From an uncultured Candidatus Actinomarina sp. (GTDB lineage Bacteria > Actinomycetota > Acidimicrobiia > Actinomarinales > Actinomarinaceae): a stretch of 64,000 bases of DNA. The notes below the pieces were generated by a model. It ran no database searches. It was not told where the DNA came from and saw nothing but the letters and a program-made list of their open reading frames with translations. Positions 44,183-53,703 of the stretch are shown here, one piece after another; the stretch's first letter is position 1, and each line of letters opens with the position of its first letter. The stretch spans positions 281,808-345,807 of the forward strand of contig CABYLQ010000001.1 in NCBI GenBank assembly GCA_902519845.1, in the 5' to 3' direction. A program made the position numbers and the translations under genes.

Positions 44183-46021
44183 ATGTTAACAATCCAAGAA
44201 ATATTTGATGAAATAAAAACAAGCGGGGGATTAACGCCCTCAAGAAGATTAAGAGATATTGCGACTAGGTTTCCCGATCAAGTAGCTTTTAGAGACAAAC
44301 GATTCGGTATTTGGAATGAGATTTCTTATGGAGAATTTTGGACTCAAGTTCAGTATGTAGGCTCTGCATTAAATTATTTTGGTATTGAAAGAAGTGACAA
44401 GGTCGCCATACATTCCGAAAACAGACCTGAATGGTTGATTGCTGATATAGGCATTCAGTCACTTGGAGCAATAAGTGTAGGCCTATATCCAACAAACCCA
44501 CCAGCTGAAGTCCAGTATTTATTAAGTCACTCAGAATCAAAAATTCTCTTCGCTGAAGATCAAGAACAAGTAGATAAAGCACTTGAAGTAAGTAAAGATG
44601 TTCCAAATTTATCAAAAATTATTTACTTTGAGGAAAAAGGACTTTTTAGATATGAAAGCGACAAGTTGATGAGATGGGATGATTTTTTAGACATTGGCAA
44701 AACTGAATATGAAAAAGATAAAAATTTTGTTACATCATCTATCGATCAAATAAAAAGTGAAGATGTGGCCTTAATGATTTATACATCTGGAACTACCGGT
44801 CCACCGAAAGCTTCAATGTTGTCTCATGGGAATATGGAATGGACTGCATCTATAATTCCAGAAATATCATTCACACCAAACATAAGTAACCCCGAATACT
44901 TATCGTATTTGCCATTGTGCCATGTATTTGGAAGACTTGTTGATGAAATAATAGCCATTAACTCAATTGGTGTGATAAATTTTGCTGAATCCATAGATAC
45001 GGTTCAAAGAGATCTTGCAGAAATTCAGCCATCTATCTTTCCAGCAGTTCCAAGAATTCTGGAGCGTATGCATGCAGGAACTTTAGTAAGAATGAAGGAT
45101 GCATCTCCATTAAAAAAATTACTTTTTAGAACAGCATCTTTTTTTGGAAATATTACTGCAAGCAGAAGGCTGGAAAATCCAGACGATTTAATAGCTAAAA
45201 TTACGAATTTTATCGCTCAAATTCTTGCTTTCAGATCTTTAAGAAAAAAATTAGGTTTGTTAAATGTGGATAATGCTGTATCTGGTGCAGCTCCTATTTC
45301 ACCAGAGATCTTAAGATTTTTTATGTCCCTCGGTGTTCCTATATACGAAGGATATGGAATGACTGAGAATTCAGCCATAGCAACTGGTAATACACCTGAT
45401 AAGGTAAAACTTGGCACAGTCGGTACTCCTCAAGCTGGTACAGAAATTAAACTTGCCGAAGATGGTGAGATATTGGTTCGACATCCAGGTGTTTTTCTCG
45501 GGTACTACAAAAATGAGGAGGCTACGAAAGAAGTTTTGGACAGTGATGGATGGTTATACACGGGAGATGTTGGTGAATATGATGGCGAATTTCTAAAAAT
45601 TATTGATAGAAAAAAAGACATAATTATTACAAGCGGAGGTAAAAATGTTTCTCCCTCAGAAATTGAAAACAATATTAAAACCTCCCCATTTATTAAAGAA
45701 GCGATAGTGATTGGTGATGACAGGAAGTTTTTATCAGCATTAATTGGGATAGAGTACGATATTGTATCTAATTGGGCATTAAGAAAAAATATTGCTCACA
45801 CTACATATAGAAACCTATCGGAAAATGAAGAGGTTCAGAATCTAATTTGGGAAGAAATACAAAAAGCTAACGAATATACCTCTTCCCTTCAAATAAGAAA
45901 ATTTAGAATGCTAACTAAAGAATTAGATCATGAAGATGGCGATTTAACAGCTACCCAAAAAGCAAAAAGGAATGTAATCATGGATAAATTTTCTGATTTG
46001 ATAGAGGAAATGTATAAATGA
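44183..46021 (+). CDS. Long-chain acyl-CoA synthetase (AMP-forming)
   Basis: The 612-residue adenylate-forming enzyme activates a carboxylic acid with ATP and CoA. Visible motifs are YTSGTTGPPKASMLSHGN (P-loop; Lys position kept), GYGMTENS, YTGDVGEYDGEFL and DRKKDIIITSGGKN. Its length and the ~40-residue insertion before the C-terminal domain fit the long-chain FadD/FAA1-like group. It is encoded inside a Liv-type ABC operon between the ATPase and permease genes, which suggests that the transporter imports an acid that is then trapped as its CoA thioester. The acid is unknown; fatty, dicarboxylic or aromatic acids are candidates. Confidence 0.92.
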   Translation: MLTIQEIFDEIKTSGGLTPSRRLRDIATRFPDQVAFRDKRFGIWNEISYGEFWTQVQYVGSALNYFGIERSDKVAIHSENRPEWLIADIGIQSLGAISVGLYPTNPPAEVQYLLSHSESKILFAEDQEQVDKALEVSKDVPNLSKIIYFEEKGLFRYESDKLMRWDDFLDIGKTEYEKDKNFVTSSIDQIKSEDVALMIYTSGTTGPPKASMLSHGNMEWTASIIPEISFTPNISNPEYLSYLPLCHVFGRLVDEIIAINSIGVINFAESIDTVQRDLAEIQPSIFPAVPRILERMHAGTLVRMKDASPLKKLLFRTASFFGNITASRRLENPDDLIAKITNFIAQILAFRSLRKKLGLLNVDNAVSGAAPISPEILRFFMSLGVPIYEGYGMTENSAIATGNTPDKVKLGTVGTPQAGTEIKLAEDGEILVRHPGVFLGYYKNEEATKEVLDSDGWLYTGDVGEYDGEFLKIIDRKKDIIITSGGKNVSPSEIENNIKTSPFIKEAIVIGDDRKFLSALIGIEYDIVSNWALRKNIAHTTYRNLSENEEVQNLIWEEIQKANEYTSSLQIRKFRMLTKELDHEDGDLTATQKAKRNVIMDKFSDLIEEMYK

Positions 46022-46938
46022 CAATCTTTTTACAAGCAACTTTTGAAGGCTTGTCACTTGGAGCAATTTATTCATTAGTTGCGATAGGTTTTGTTTTAAT
46101 CTACAAAGCTACAGACGTACTCAGTTTTGCCCAACCTGCTTTGGCAGTTGTCGGAGCAGGGATAATAAGTGGGCTTGCAGTCGACCGAGGGGTACCTTTT
46201 TGGTTAGCGTTAATCATTGGTATCGTCTTTACTGGTCTGATAGGTTTATTAGTTGAAAGAACTTTCTTGAGGCCAATGGTTGGCGAACCAGTTTTTTCCG
46301 TAGCAATCCTTACAATCGGAATCGATATTTTACTAAGGACAATTTTAAATAAATGGATAGGAATTGACCCAAGGTACTTAGGTGATCCTTTTCCAAGTTT
46401 TGGAAATTTTGGATCTTTTGATGTAAGTGGTGTAACTCTAAAATATTTGGAAATTGCTGCGCTAATTACTGCACTGGTTTTAATCGGTATTTTAGGAGTA
46501 TTTTTCAAACGTTCAAAATATGGTATTGCAATGCGTGCTACGTCATTCGACCAGGAGGCAGCTCTTGCTCAAGGCATTAACGTAGGTCGTGTTTTTGGAT
46601 TAGTTTGGTTAATCGCTGGAATTTTGGCTGGCTTTTCTGGGTTTTTTATTACTGGAGGGTTTAACACATTGACCCAAGCAAGTTTCGTATCTGCACTTCG
46701 AGCTTTACCAGCTGTGGTAATTGGTGGCCTTGATTCTATTGCAGGAGCAGTAGTTGGCTCCTTAATAATTGGACTTACTCAGGGTTATATTGCATATTAT
46801 CAACTTCCTCTTGAATCAATTGTTGGTTTTACTTTAGGAAGTGGGTTCTCACTTATTGCTCCTTATTTAGTTATGTTTATTATTTTGCTAATAAAGCCAG
46901 ATGGTTTATTTGGTACAAAAGAAGTTGAGAGAGTATGA
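46018..46938 (+). CDS. livH: Branched-chain-amino-acid-type ABC transporter permease (LivH-like)
   Basis: The 306-residue integral membrane permease has about eight hydrophobic segments. It shows the LivH pattern GLSLGAIYSLVAIGFVLIYKATDVLSFAQ (quoted only in part: GAIYSLVAIGFVLIYKAT), RPMVGEPVF, and the cytoplasmic coupling loop KYGIAMRATSFDQEAALAQGIN. It overlaps the synthetase gene by four bases and livM by four. Confidence 0.93.
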   Translation: MTIFLQATFEGLSLGAIYSLVAIGFVLIYKATDVLSFAQPALAVVGAGIISGLAVDRGVPFWLALIIGIVFTGLIGLLVERTFLRPMVGEPVFSVAILTIGIDILLRTILNKWIGIDPRYLGDPFPSFGNFGSFDVSGVTLKYLEIAALITALVLIGILGVFFKRSKYGIAMRATSFDQEAALAQGINVGRVFGLVWLIAGILAGFSGFFITGGFNTLTQASFVSALRALPAVVIGGLDSIAGAVVGSLIIGLTQGYIAYYQLPLESIVGFTLGSGFSLIAPYLVMFIILLIKPDGLFGTKEVERV

Positions 46939-48038
46939 AAAAAAGGCCAGATTTATACACCAATTACAGAAATGAATCTTCAATATTTCCTACGACATTC
47001 CAAAAATTTTGGTTTGGGTTGTTACTGGTCTCATCATTTGCTGCCCCATTCATTCTCTCAAGCTATTGGGTTTTACTAATTACAACCTCTTTGCTAATTG
47101 CTATTGCCTCCTGGGGTCTGAATGTCGTTTCTGGGTATGCAGGTCAAGTTAATCTTGGGCACGGGGTATTTGTTGGCATAGGTACTTATGTTTCGTCAGT
47201 TCTAGGTGGAGTAGCTACTACAAGCGTCATAGGCTATGAACTTGATATGATTATTTGGTTGCCTCTTTCAGGATTAGCTGCAACTCTTATTGGAATAATT
47301 TTGTCACCGGTATCTGCTCGGCTTAAAGGATTAAATTTAGGATTGGTGACATTAGCACTTGTATTTATAGGATCACATTTTTTCTCAAATTTAAAATTCA
47401 TTACAGGTGGAGCTGGTTTGGGAAGGAAAGCAGCAAAACTAACATTCATGGGTATAGATCTAGAAGCAGGAATAACAGTTGGTAATTTCATCCTTGAGAA
47501 AAATGATTTTATATATTTCTTTTCTTTAATTCTTTGTATTTTATTAGGATTGGGAGTCAAAAATATCACTAGATCTAAAATTGGAAGAGCTTTTTCTGCA
47601 ATCAGAGATCGGGATATTGCTGCTGAGGCACTCGGTATTAATTTGTTTAAATATAAAATGTATGCTTTCGGAATTTCAAGTTTTTATGGGGGGATTGCTG
47701 GCTCGTTACTCTTTACTTTATCAGGAGGTGTAGAACCTGGAAGTTTCAGCCTTTTATACTCTATTACATTTGTTGCAATAGTAATTATTGGAGGAGTTGG
47801 TACTGTATTGGGGCCATTATTTGGAGCTTTCTTTTTTACAATGCTTCCTGGAATAATACAAGCTTTATTGCATGCATTTGGGGTTGGCGATGCTGGGTTT
47901 ATTTTCAATCCGGCAGAGATCGAAAGAATAGTTTTTGCGTTTTTTATCATCTTTTTCTTGATATTTGAACCAAGAGGTATGTGGGGTATTTGGTTTAGGT
48001 TACGAAATTATTTTAAAGCGTGGCCTTTTTCCTACTAA
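46935..48038 (+). CDS. livM: Branched-chain-amino-acid-type ABC transporter permease (LivM-like)
   Basis: The 367-residue permease partner has about nine to ten hydrophobic segments, the LivM-type SGYAGQVNLGHGVFVGIGTY motif (quoted in part) and the coupling-loop pattern SKIGRAFSAIRDRDIAAEALGI. A family-typical GGVGTVLGPLFGAF segment follows. The substrate-binding lipoprotein gene follows after 56 bases with its own strong ribosome-binding site. Confidence 0.93.
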   Translation: MKKRPDLYTNYRNESSIFPTTFQKFWFGLLLVSSFAAPFILSSYWVLLITTSLLIAIASWGLNVVSGYAGQVNLGHGVFVGIGTYVSSVLGGVATTSVIGYELDMIIWLPLSGLAATLIGIILSPVSARLKGLNLGLVTLALVFIGSHFFSNLKFITGGAGLGRKAAKLTFMGIDLEAGITVGNFILEKNDFIYFFSLILCILLGLGVKNITRSKIGRAFSAIRDRDIAAEALGINLFKYKMYAFGISSFYGGIAGSLLFTLSGGVEPGSFSLLYSITFVAIVIIGGVGTVLGPLFGAFFFTMLPGIIQALLHAFGVGDAGFIFNPAEIERIVFAFFIIFFLIFEPRGMWGIWFRLRNYFKAWPFSY

Positions 48039-48094
48039 CTCAATGATTTTCTAGTAGTCTGAATATATTAGTACTAATTAATAAGGGGGAGAAA

Positions 48095-49474
48095 ATGAAT
48101 TCATTGCGAAAGCGAGGAATTATAATATTCTCAATTCTTTCCTTGGTAATTGTTGCTTGCGGAGGAGCTGAAGAAGAAGTGGTTGAAGAAACCGTTGAAG
48201 AAGTGGTTGAAGAATCACTTGATTCTCCAGCTGTTACTACTGCAACAAATATAACGACTGGTAAAGGTGTTAGTGAAGAACCTTGCCCAGCAGAAATTGG
48301 AGGAGTGCCAACAGGTGCCGATCCAAGTAAAGGCTGTATATATCTCGGGTTATTAAATGACTATTCGGGACCTTATGCACCTGCTGGACCAGCTCTTGAG
48401 GTTGCACAAAGAGCATTTTGGCTTTGGGCAAACTCAGCAGGAGGAATTGGAGACTACAGCGTCGCTATAAGAGAAGGTTTTGATACGGGTTATAACCCAC
48501 AAAAACATCTTGAAGGTTACGTTTCCATGAAAGATGATGTTGCTGCATTAGCAATGTCACTTGGTACACCACAAACTTTATTCATTCTTGATGAAATGGA
48601 TAAAGATAATATGATTGGTGTTCCTATGAGTTGGTGGTCAGGTTGGTCTTATAAATCAGCTGACAAAGGGCTAATCATTGAGTTTGGAAGCCAATATTGT
48701 GCAGATGGAATGAATGGTGTCGATTGGTTACTAGCAAATGTTAATCCTGGTGTTAAGACCATTGGAATTATGGCCTTTGCAGGTGATTATGGATCTGACT
48801 GGGCAGCTGGTGTAACAAAAGCTGCTGAAGCAAATGGTTTGGAAGTTGCATGGACTTATGCACCTCCATCTACAGAATTTGACGTTGCTCAAGCTGTTGG
48901 ACTATTGGTCACACAGCCTGTCGATGCATATTTCCCAGCAATTGGAGCTACACAAATGGCTCAAGTTGCGGGTGGTGCTGCTCAACAAGGCATAACACCA
49001 TTAGCAATGCTTGCTGGACCATCATTTAACAGTGCATTTGTCCAAGAAGGATTTGCGCTTAAAGGATTGTTCGAATCAGGTGCAATATATGCAATGGGCT
49101 TAGGTGTTGCTCCATACGAAGCAGATACACCTGGTCATGCAATAATGAGAGCAACAATGAGTCAAATCATTGATAGTGCTAACTCATTCCTAGTTGCTGG
49201 TTGGTCATCTCAGTATCACCTAAAAGGAGTTCTTGAAGCTGCTTATAAAGGTGGAGATATATCAAGAGCAGGTATCAGAAGAGCAGCCGCAAACGTTACG
49301 GTTGAATCTGATGGAATGTTCCCAGCACGAACATTAGGACAAGATAGAGCTGATAAAGCAGCTTATATTGGAATCCCAGATGGAAATGTTCCTAGTGGAC
49401 AAACTGTTCTAGCATCCAAATATACTGGACCTTCAGCAGGTTCATATGATTGGGAATCAGGACCTTGTTCATAA
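48095..49474 (+). CDS. livK: ABC transporter substrate-binding lipoprotein (LivK-like)
   Basis: The 459-residue lipoprotein has a signal peptide with the lipobox VIVAC (Cys22) and a Glu/Val-rich linker (EEEVVEETVEEVVEE). It then has a type I periplasmic-binding fold: LGLLNDYSGPYAPAGPALEVA (quoted in part), GDYGSDWAAGV and GPSFNS. It captures the ligand outside the membrane for LivHM. Cysteines at both ends of the mature domain (EEPCP and the final GPCS) may form a disulfide. An AAGGGGGAG ribosome-binding site precedes the ATG. A hairpin terminator follows. Confidence 0.9.
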   Translation: MNSLRKRGIIIFSILSLVIVACGGAEEEVVEETVEEVVEESLDSPAVTTATNITTGKGVSEEPCPAEIGGVPTGADPSKGCIYLGLLNDYSGPYAPAGPALEVAQRAFWLWANSAGGIGDYSVAIREGFDTGYNPQKHLEGYVSMKDDVAALAMSLGTPQTLFILDEMDKDNMIGVPMSWWSGWSYKSADKGLIIEFGSQYCADGMNGVDWLLANVNPGVKTIGIMAFAGDYGSDWAAGVTKAAEANGLEVAWTYAPPSTEFDVAQAVGLLVTQPVDAYFPAIGATQMAQVAGGAAQQGITPLAMLAGPSFNSAFVQEGFALKGLFESGAIYAMGLGVAPYEADTPGHAIMRATMSQIIDSANSFLVAGWSSQYHLKGVLEAAYKGGDISRAGIRRAAANVTVESDGMFPARTLGQDRADKAAYIGIPDGNVPSGQTVLASKYTGPSAGSYDWESGPCS

Positions 49475-49492
49475 TTTAATTTATTAAATATT

Positions 49493-49522
49493 AAAAGAGC
49501 CGGCTTAGCCGGCTCTTTTTTT
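49493..49522 (+). terminator. Intrinsic terminator after the liv operon
   Basis: AAAAGAGCCGGC (49493-49504) pairs with GCCGGCTCTTTT (49508-49519) around a TTA triloop, followed by more T. Its core GGCTTAGCC is the same as in the hup terminator. Confidence 0.93.
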
Positions 49523-49540
49523 ATATAAAATCATCTAAAT

Positions 49541-49546
49541 TAGTAT
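49541..49546 (+). promoter_or_regulatory. -10 hexamer of a leaderless transcript (PDZ/Lon-like gene)
   Basis: TAGTAT, six bases, then the ATG at 49553. Confidence 0.6.
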
Positions 49547-49552
49547 TCATGT

Positions 49553-50563
49553 ATGGATAAATTCTTCAAAAAAAATAAACTTCTTAAAATTACTTTAATT
49601 ACTTATACTTTTCTGATATTTCCATTTGGATTTGCAAAATCAGATTATTACTTTATGTCTCCAGGACCTCCTTATCAATGGAACATTGAAATCGAGAATG
49701 TTGAAACTTACGAATATGATGGAAACCTTTATCAATTAACCGTACGGAGAGATGAGGCAAATTACTTTGTATATGCTTGGGCTAGATTAAATAATCAGAT
49801 TGATTTATATCCTAGAGAAGTTATTTTACCTGATGGTGTTACACCTCAAGAACTATCAGAAATAAGTATACAAAACATGGTGACTTCTGAAAATGTGGCA
49901 ATTGCTGTTGCTCTTGATTCTTTGGACTATGAAATAGAGTCAGAGGGGGACGGTGTTTTAGTGGTTGGCCTGCTTGATGATTCACCAGTAAAAGACAAAC
50001 TTATTAAAAATGATTTAATTATTTCTATAAATAATGAATTAGTAAGATCAGCTTCTGAATTTATATCAATGTTAAGAACGTATGAAATAGGAGACATCGT
50101 AAATATTGGGTTAATAAGGAACGAACAAGAATTAACCATTGAAACAAAACTAATAGAACATGTTGAGTACGAAAATGAACCTATGGTTGGATTTTTAGCT
50201 TCTACGCCAAATCAACAATTTATCTTTCCTTTTGAAGTAGATATTAAAACTGGAAATGTTGGAGGTCCGTCAGCAGGAATGATGATGGCTTTAAATGTTT
50301 ACAATTTACTAACTGAAGATGACATAACTAATGGAAAAAAAATTGCTGGAACTGGCACAATTGAAATTGATGGATCAATTGGACCTGTCGGAGGGGTAAA
50401 GCAAAAAGTTATTGCCGCAAAAAGAGCAAATGCTGGTTTAATTCTTGTACCAATTGCTAACTATGAAGAAGCTAGTGTTTTCGCAGATGATAATACTCAA
50501 ATTGTTGCTGTCGATTCTTTTGATAATGCCCTGAATGTAATTTTTGACTTTAGTTCACGTTAA
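49553..50563 (+). CDS. PDZ domain and Lon-type (S16) protease, YlbL-like
   Basis: The 336-residue protein has an N-terminal membrane anchor (about residues 8-28), an extracytoplasmic PDZ domain (about 105-200, with LLDDSPVKDKLIKNDLIISIN) and a C-terminal Lon-type proteolytic domain. The Ser-Lys dyad is Ser240 in GGPSAGMMMA and Lys283 in GGVKQKVIAAK, 43 residues apart as in Lon. It is not ATP-dependent, since no AAA module is present. The pair with a following UPF0182 gene is common in actinobacteria, though their joint role is unknown. Confidence 0.92.
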   Translation: MDKFFKKNKLLKITLITYTFLIFPFGFAKSDYYFMSPGPPYQWNIEIENVETYEYDGNLYQLTVRRDEANYFVYAWARLNNQIDLYPREVILPDGVTPQELSEISIQNMVTSENVAIAVALDSLDYEIESEGDGVLVVGLLDDSPVKDKLIKNDLIISINNELVRSASEFISMLRTYEIGDIVNIGLIRNEQELTIETKLIEHVEYENEPMVGFLASTPNQQFIFPFEVDIKTGNVGGPSAGMMMALNVYNLLTEDDITNGKKIAGTGTIEIDGSIGPVGGVKQKVIAAKRANAGLILVPIANYEEASVFADDNTQIVAVDSFDNALNVIFDFSSR

Positions 50564-50591
50564 AGACGAAACATAAATACAATTAATTGAC

Positions 50592-53411
50592 ATGGTAAAT
50601 ATTGGAAATCTAAATACAAATTCTGAAAGAAGAGGTTTTTCTTTCGTTGTCTTTATCGCAATTATTGGGTTTTCACTTGCAAGAGGTATTGCTAATTTTT
50701 ATACAAACTACTTATGGTTTGATTCTGTAAATTTAGAAAGTGTCTGGATTAAAATTCTTTTCACCAGATCAGCACTTGTTGGAGCAACTTCTCTAGTTGC
50801 TTTTATATTTATATTTTCAAATCTAAGACTTGCAACTAGAGCAACCCCAGTAATGGATATATTTGAAGCATTCGATTCAGAAGATCCGCTAGCAAGGTTC
50901 AGAAATTTTGTAAGTGAAAGATTTGCAAGATTTAGATTGACTGGTGCAGTAGCTCTTTCATTATTTTTAGGAGCAGGTGCATCTTCACTTTGGGAACAAG
51001 TCTTATTATTTTTAAACAGAGAAGAATTTGGTGTTGCTGATCCTGTTTTTGACTTTGATGTTGCTAGCTACGTATACGGTCTTCCACTTTACAGACTTTT
51101 TGTTTCTTGGGGTTTTCAGTTAGTTACAATAACCTCTTTAGTAGTCATTTTATATTTTATTGCCACAGGAGCACTTCAATTAAGACCTGGAAGATTACCT
51201 GAAGTCAGTAGTGGAGCAAAGGCTCATTTATCAGTTTTACTTGCATTCATAGCTCTTTTGAAAGCTGTGGCGTACAGACTTGATGCTTTAGAACTTTTAT
51301 ATTCTCCTCGGGGCAAAGTATTCGGTGCAAGTTACACTGACGTAGTCGCTCATCTACCAGCATTGAATTTATTAATTCTCATTTCATTATTTGGCGCAAT
51401 ACTTCTACTTGTGAACATTAGGAGAAGGGGTTGGCTTCTTCCTGCAACAGCAATTGGCTTATGGCTAGCTGTATCAATTATTGTTGGGGGAATTGTTCCA
51501 TCGGCAATTCAAAGGTTTAGAGTTGTACCAGATGAATTAAATAAAGAATTACCTTATGTTGAAGAGCACATTGACTACACAAGACTTGCATATGGACTTG
51601 ATAATATTGAAGAGAGACAATTTGAGGCGTCGCCAAGGTTATCACAAAATGACATAAACGATAATACTCAAACAGTTGACAATATCAGACTTTGGGATCC
51701 AACTGTTTTGGCAGAAACGTACAGTCAGCTTCAAGAAATAAGAGCTTATTATGCTCTTGATGAGGTAGATGTAGACAGGTACGTAATTAATGGAGAGCTA
51801 ACTCAGGTGATGGTCTCTGCAAGAGAATTAGATCAAACCAATTTACCTGCTCAAGGTTGGGTCAATCAAAAATTGCAGTACACCCACGGATTTGGAGTCG
51901 TATTTAGTCCCGCAAATAATGTAGCAAGCCAAGGACAACCAGATTTTTACGTCAAAGGCGTACCAGCAAACACTAGTGTCCCGGAACTTGAAGTTGATCA
52001 ACCAAGAATATACTTTGGTGAGTCAGCTGACTCAGATGACTATGTTGTAGTTAATTCTCTTCAAGATGAGGTTGATTATCCACTCTCTACAGAAGGTCAA
52101 TCTGTAGCTTATACAAATTATTCAGGAGATGGTGGTGTTGGAATTGGTTCATTCTTTAAAAGACTTGGGTTTGCACTTCGTTACAGTGAATTAAACCTCT
52201 TAATTTCTAATCAGCTAGGAGATGGCTCGAAACTAATTATGGAAAGAAACATCATAAGTAGAGTTAAAAAAGCAGCTCCATTTTTATATTCGGATAATGA
52301 CCCCTATTTAGCTTTAGTTGATGGCAATCTTTTTTGGATAATTGATCTGTACACATTAAGTGACAGATATCCCTATGCTCAACCAGCTGATACAACAAGA
52401 ATTAATGATAGATCAGGGCTACCTGGCAATTTCAACTATATTAGAAATTCAGTCAAGGCTGTAGTCAATGCATATGACGGGACAATGAAGTTTTATATAT
52501 TTGATGAAGAAGATCCTTTAATCAAATCCTACTCTTCAATATTTCCAGCACTTTTTGATAAAAAATCAGATATGTCTGTGGATCTTCTTAATCATATAAG
52601 ATACCCTGAAGATCTTTTTACTATCCAGTCTGATATGTACAGAGATTACCACATGAAAGACCCTAGAGTATTTTATGCAGATGAAGACCCATGGGAGATC
52701 CCCACTGATTCATCCACCACTCCAAGACTTGCTACTTTAAGAGGTGAGTTTAGTGAGATTGGATTTAAACCAATGCTTCCTTATTATTTACTGATGTCTC
52801 TACCTGGAGAGAGTGATTTAAGCTATTTAATTTTCCAACCATTTAATCCAGAAAACAGACCGAATATGCAATCTTTCTTAGTTGCTGATGCGGACCCAGA
52901 AAATTATGGTCAAATCATTGATTTTAAATTACCAAAAGGTGAGTTTGTTGATGGACCATCACAGGTCTCAACGAGAATAAATCAAGACCCAGATATATCT
53001 CAGATTTTTACTTTATTAGATCAACAAGGATCAAGTGTTATAAAAGGTAATCTTTTTGTGGTACCAATCAATCAATCAGTTCTTTATTATCAACCAATCT
53101 ATCTACAAGGTGAACAAAACCCACTACCAGAATTCAAATTTGTTGTTGTTGTCTTCCAAGACAGAATTATTATGGCTGAATCTCTAAGTCTTGCTCTAGA
53201 GGGAGTATTTGGAGATCTTGATATAGATATAGACTTAGGTACAGATGACTCTGAAGAGACAAGTGCTATTGATTTATTAAACAAAGCAAATCAGTTATTT
53301 GATCAAGCGCAGAAAGCTTTAACTGATGGAAATCTTGGTAGATATCAAGACTTAATTATTGAAGTAGAAGAGTTGGTCAACAGAGCTATTGAAAGCTTAA
53401 ATCAAAAATAA
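50592..53411 (+). CDS. UPF0182-family large membrane protein
   Basis: The 939-residue protein belongs to the actinobacterial/cyanobacterial UPF0182 (COG1615) family of unknown function. About seven transmembrane segments fill the first ~310 residues (including RGFSFVVFIAIIGFSLARG and the NYLWFDSVNLESVW pair). A large extracytoplasmic region follows, with FFKRLGFALRYSELNLLIS and NDPYLALVDGNLFWIIDLYTLSDRYPY (each quoted in part) as family landmarks. It ends in an Asp-rich stretch and a helical tail. It follows the PDZ/Lon gene by 28 bases, with TACAAT eight bases before its ATG. Confidence 0.93.
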   Translation: MVNIGNLNTNSERRGFSFVVFIAIIGFSLARGIANFYTNYLWFDSVNLESVWIKILFTRSALVGATSLVAFIFIFSNLRLATRATPVMDIFEAFDSEDPLARFRNFVSERFARFRLTGAVALSLFLGAGASSLWEQVLLFLNREEFGVADPVFDFDVASYVYGLPLYRLFVSWGFQLVTITSLVVILYFIATGALQLRPGRLPEVSSGAKAHLSVLLAFIALLKAVAYRLDALELLYSPRGKVFGASYTDVVAHLPALNLLILISLFGAILLLVNIRRRGWLLPATAIGLWLAVSIIVGGIVPSAIQRFRVVPDELNKELPYVEEHIDYTRLAYGLDNIEERQFEASPRLSQNDINDNTQTVDNIRLWDPTVLAETYSQLQEIRAYYALDEVDVDRYVINGELTQVMVSARELDQTNLPAQGWVNQKLQYTHGFGVVFSPANNVASQGQPDFYVKGVPANTSVPELEVDQPRIYFGESADSDDYVVVNSLQDEVDYPLSTEGQSVAYTNYSGDGGVGIGSFFKRLGFALRYSELNLLISNQLGDGSKLIMERNIISRVKKAAPFLYSDNDPYLALVDGNLFWIIDLYTLSDRYPYAQPADTTRINDRSGLPGNFNYIRNSVKAVVNAYDGTMKFYIFDEEDPLIKSYSSIFPALFDKKSDMSVDLLNHIRYPEDLFTIQSDMYRDYHMKDPRVFYADEDPWEIPTDSSTTPRLATLRGEFSEIGFKPMLPYYLLMSLPGESDLSYLIFQPFNPENRPNMQSFLVADADPENYGQIIDFKLPKGEFVDGPSQVSTRINQDPDISQIFTLLDQQGSSVIKGNLFVVPINQSVLYYQPIYLQGEQNPLPEFKFVVVVFQDRIIMAESLSLALEGVFGDLDIDIDLGTDDSEETSAIDLLNKANQLFDQAQKALTDGNLGRYQDLIIEVEELVNRAIESLNQK

Positions 53412-53455
53412 AAAAGCTTGAGTTAAATAATTTCTTAATTACTATTGATATTCAG

Positions 53456-53532
53456 CGCGGGGTGGAGCAGTCTGGTAGCTCGCTGGGCTCATAACCCAGA
53501 GGTCGTAGGTTCAAATCCTACCCCCGCTACCA
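53456..53532 (+). tRNA. Initiator tRNA-fMet (CAT)
   Basis: A complete cloverleaf: acceptor CGCGGGG (53456-53462) with CCCCGCT (53522-53528), anticodon arm CTGGG/CCCAG with loop CTCATAA, and T arm GTAGG/CCTAC with loop TTCAAAT. Two initiator hallmarks are present: no Watson-Crick pair at position 1-72 (C with T) and three G:C pairs in the anticodon stem next to the loop. The CCA end is encoded (53530-53532). Confidence 0.97.
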
Positions 53533-53534
53533 AG

Positions 53535-53672
53535 CTATCTTATAAACAGATCTATTAAACGTTTTCTACCAGTTGAGGCTGCAATTAATTTTAAAGTGAA
53601 TAATCCCATTATCCCTAGGAATCCAAAAAATCCTAAAAGCAATATAATTCGCCAAATTATTATTACATCCAT
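53535..53672 (-). CDS. Small 45-residue membrane protein
   Basis: A 45-codon frame starts at ATG 53672 and ends just beyond the tRNA 3' end. It has one hydrophobic segment of about 20 residues (IILLLGFFGFLGIMGLF) and a basic C-terminus (TGRKRLIDLFIR). Minus-strand TATAAT at 53684-53679 lies exactly six bases before the ATG, a perfect case of the leaderless promoter pattern, and a TTAATA hexamer lies 17 bases further upstream. These together support a real gene. I do not recognise the family. Confidence 0.55.
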   Translation of the reverse strand: MDVIIIWRIILLLGFFGFLGIMGLFTLKLIAASTGRKRLIDLFIR

Positions 53673-53678
53673 AAGTTA

Positions 53679-53684
53679 ATTATA
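53679..53684 (-). promoter_or_regulatory. -10 hexamer of a leaderless transcript (small membrane protein)
   Basis: A perfect TATAAT, then six bases, then the ATG at 53672. A TTAATA hexamer sits 17 bases upstream of the -10. Confidence 0.65.
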
Positions 53685-53703
53685 CGCAGAAACTATTTTT
53701 GTA

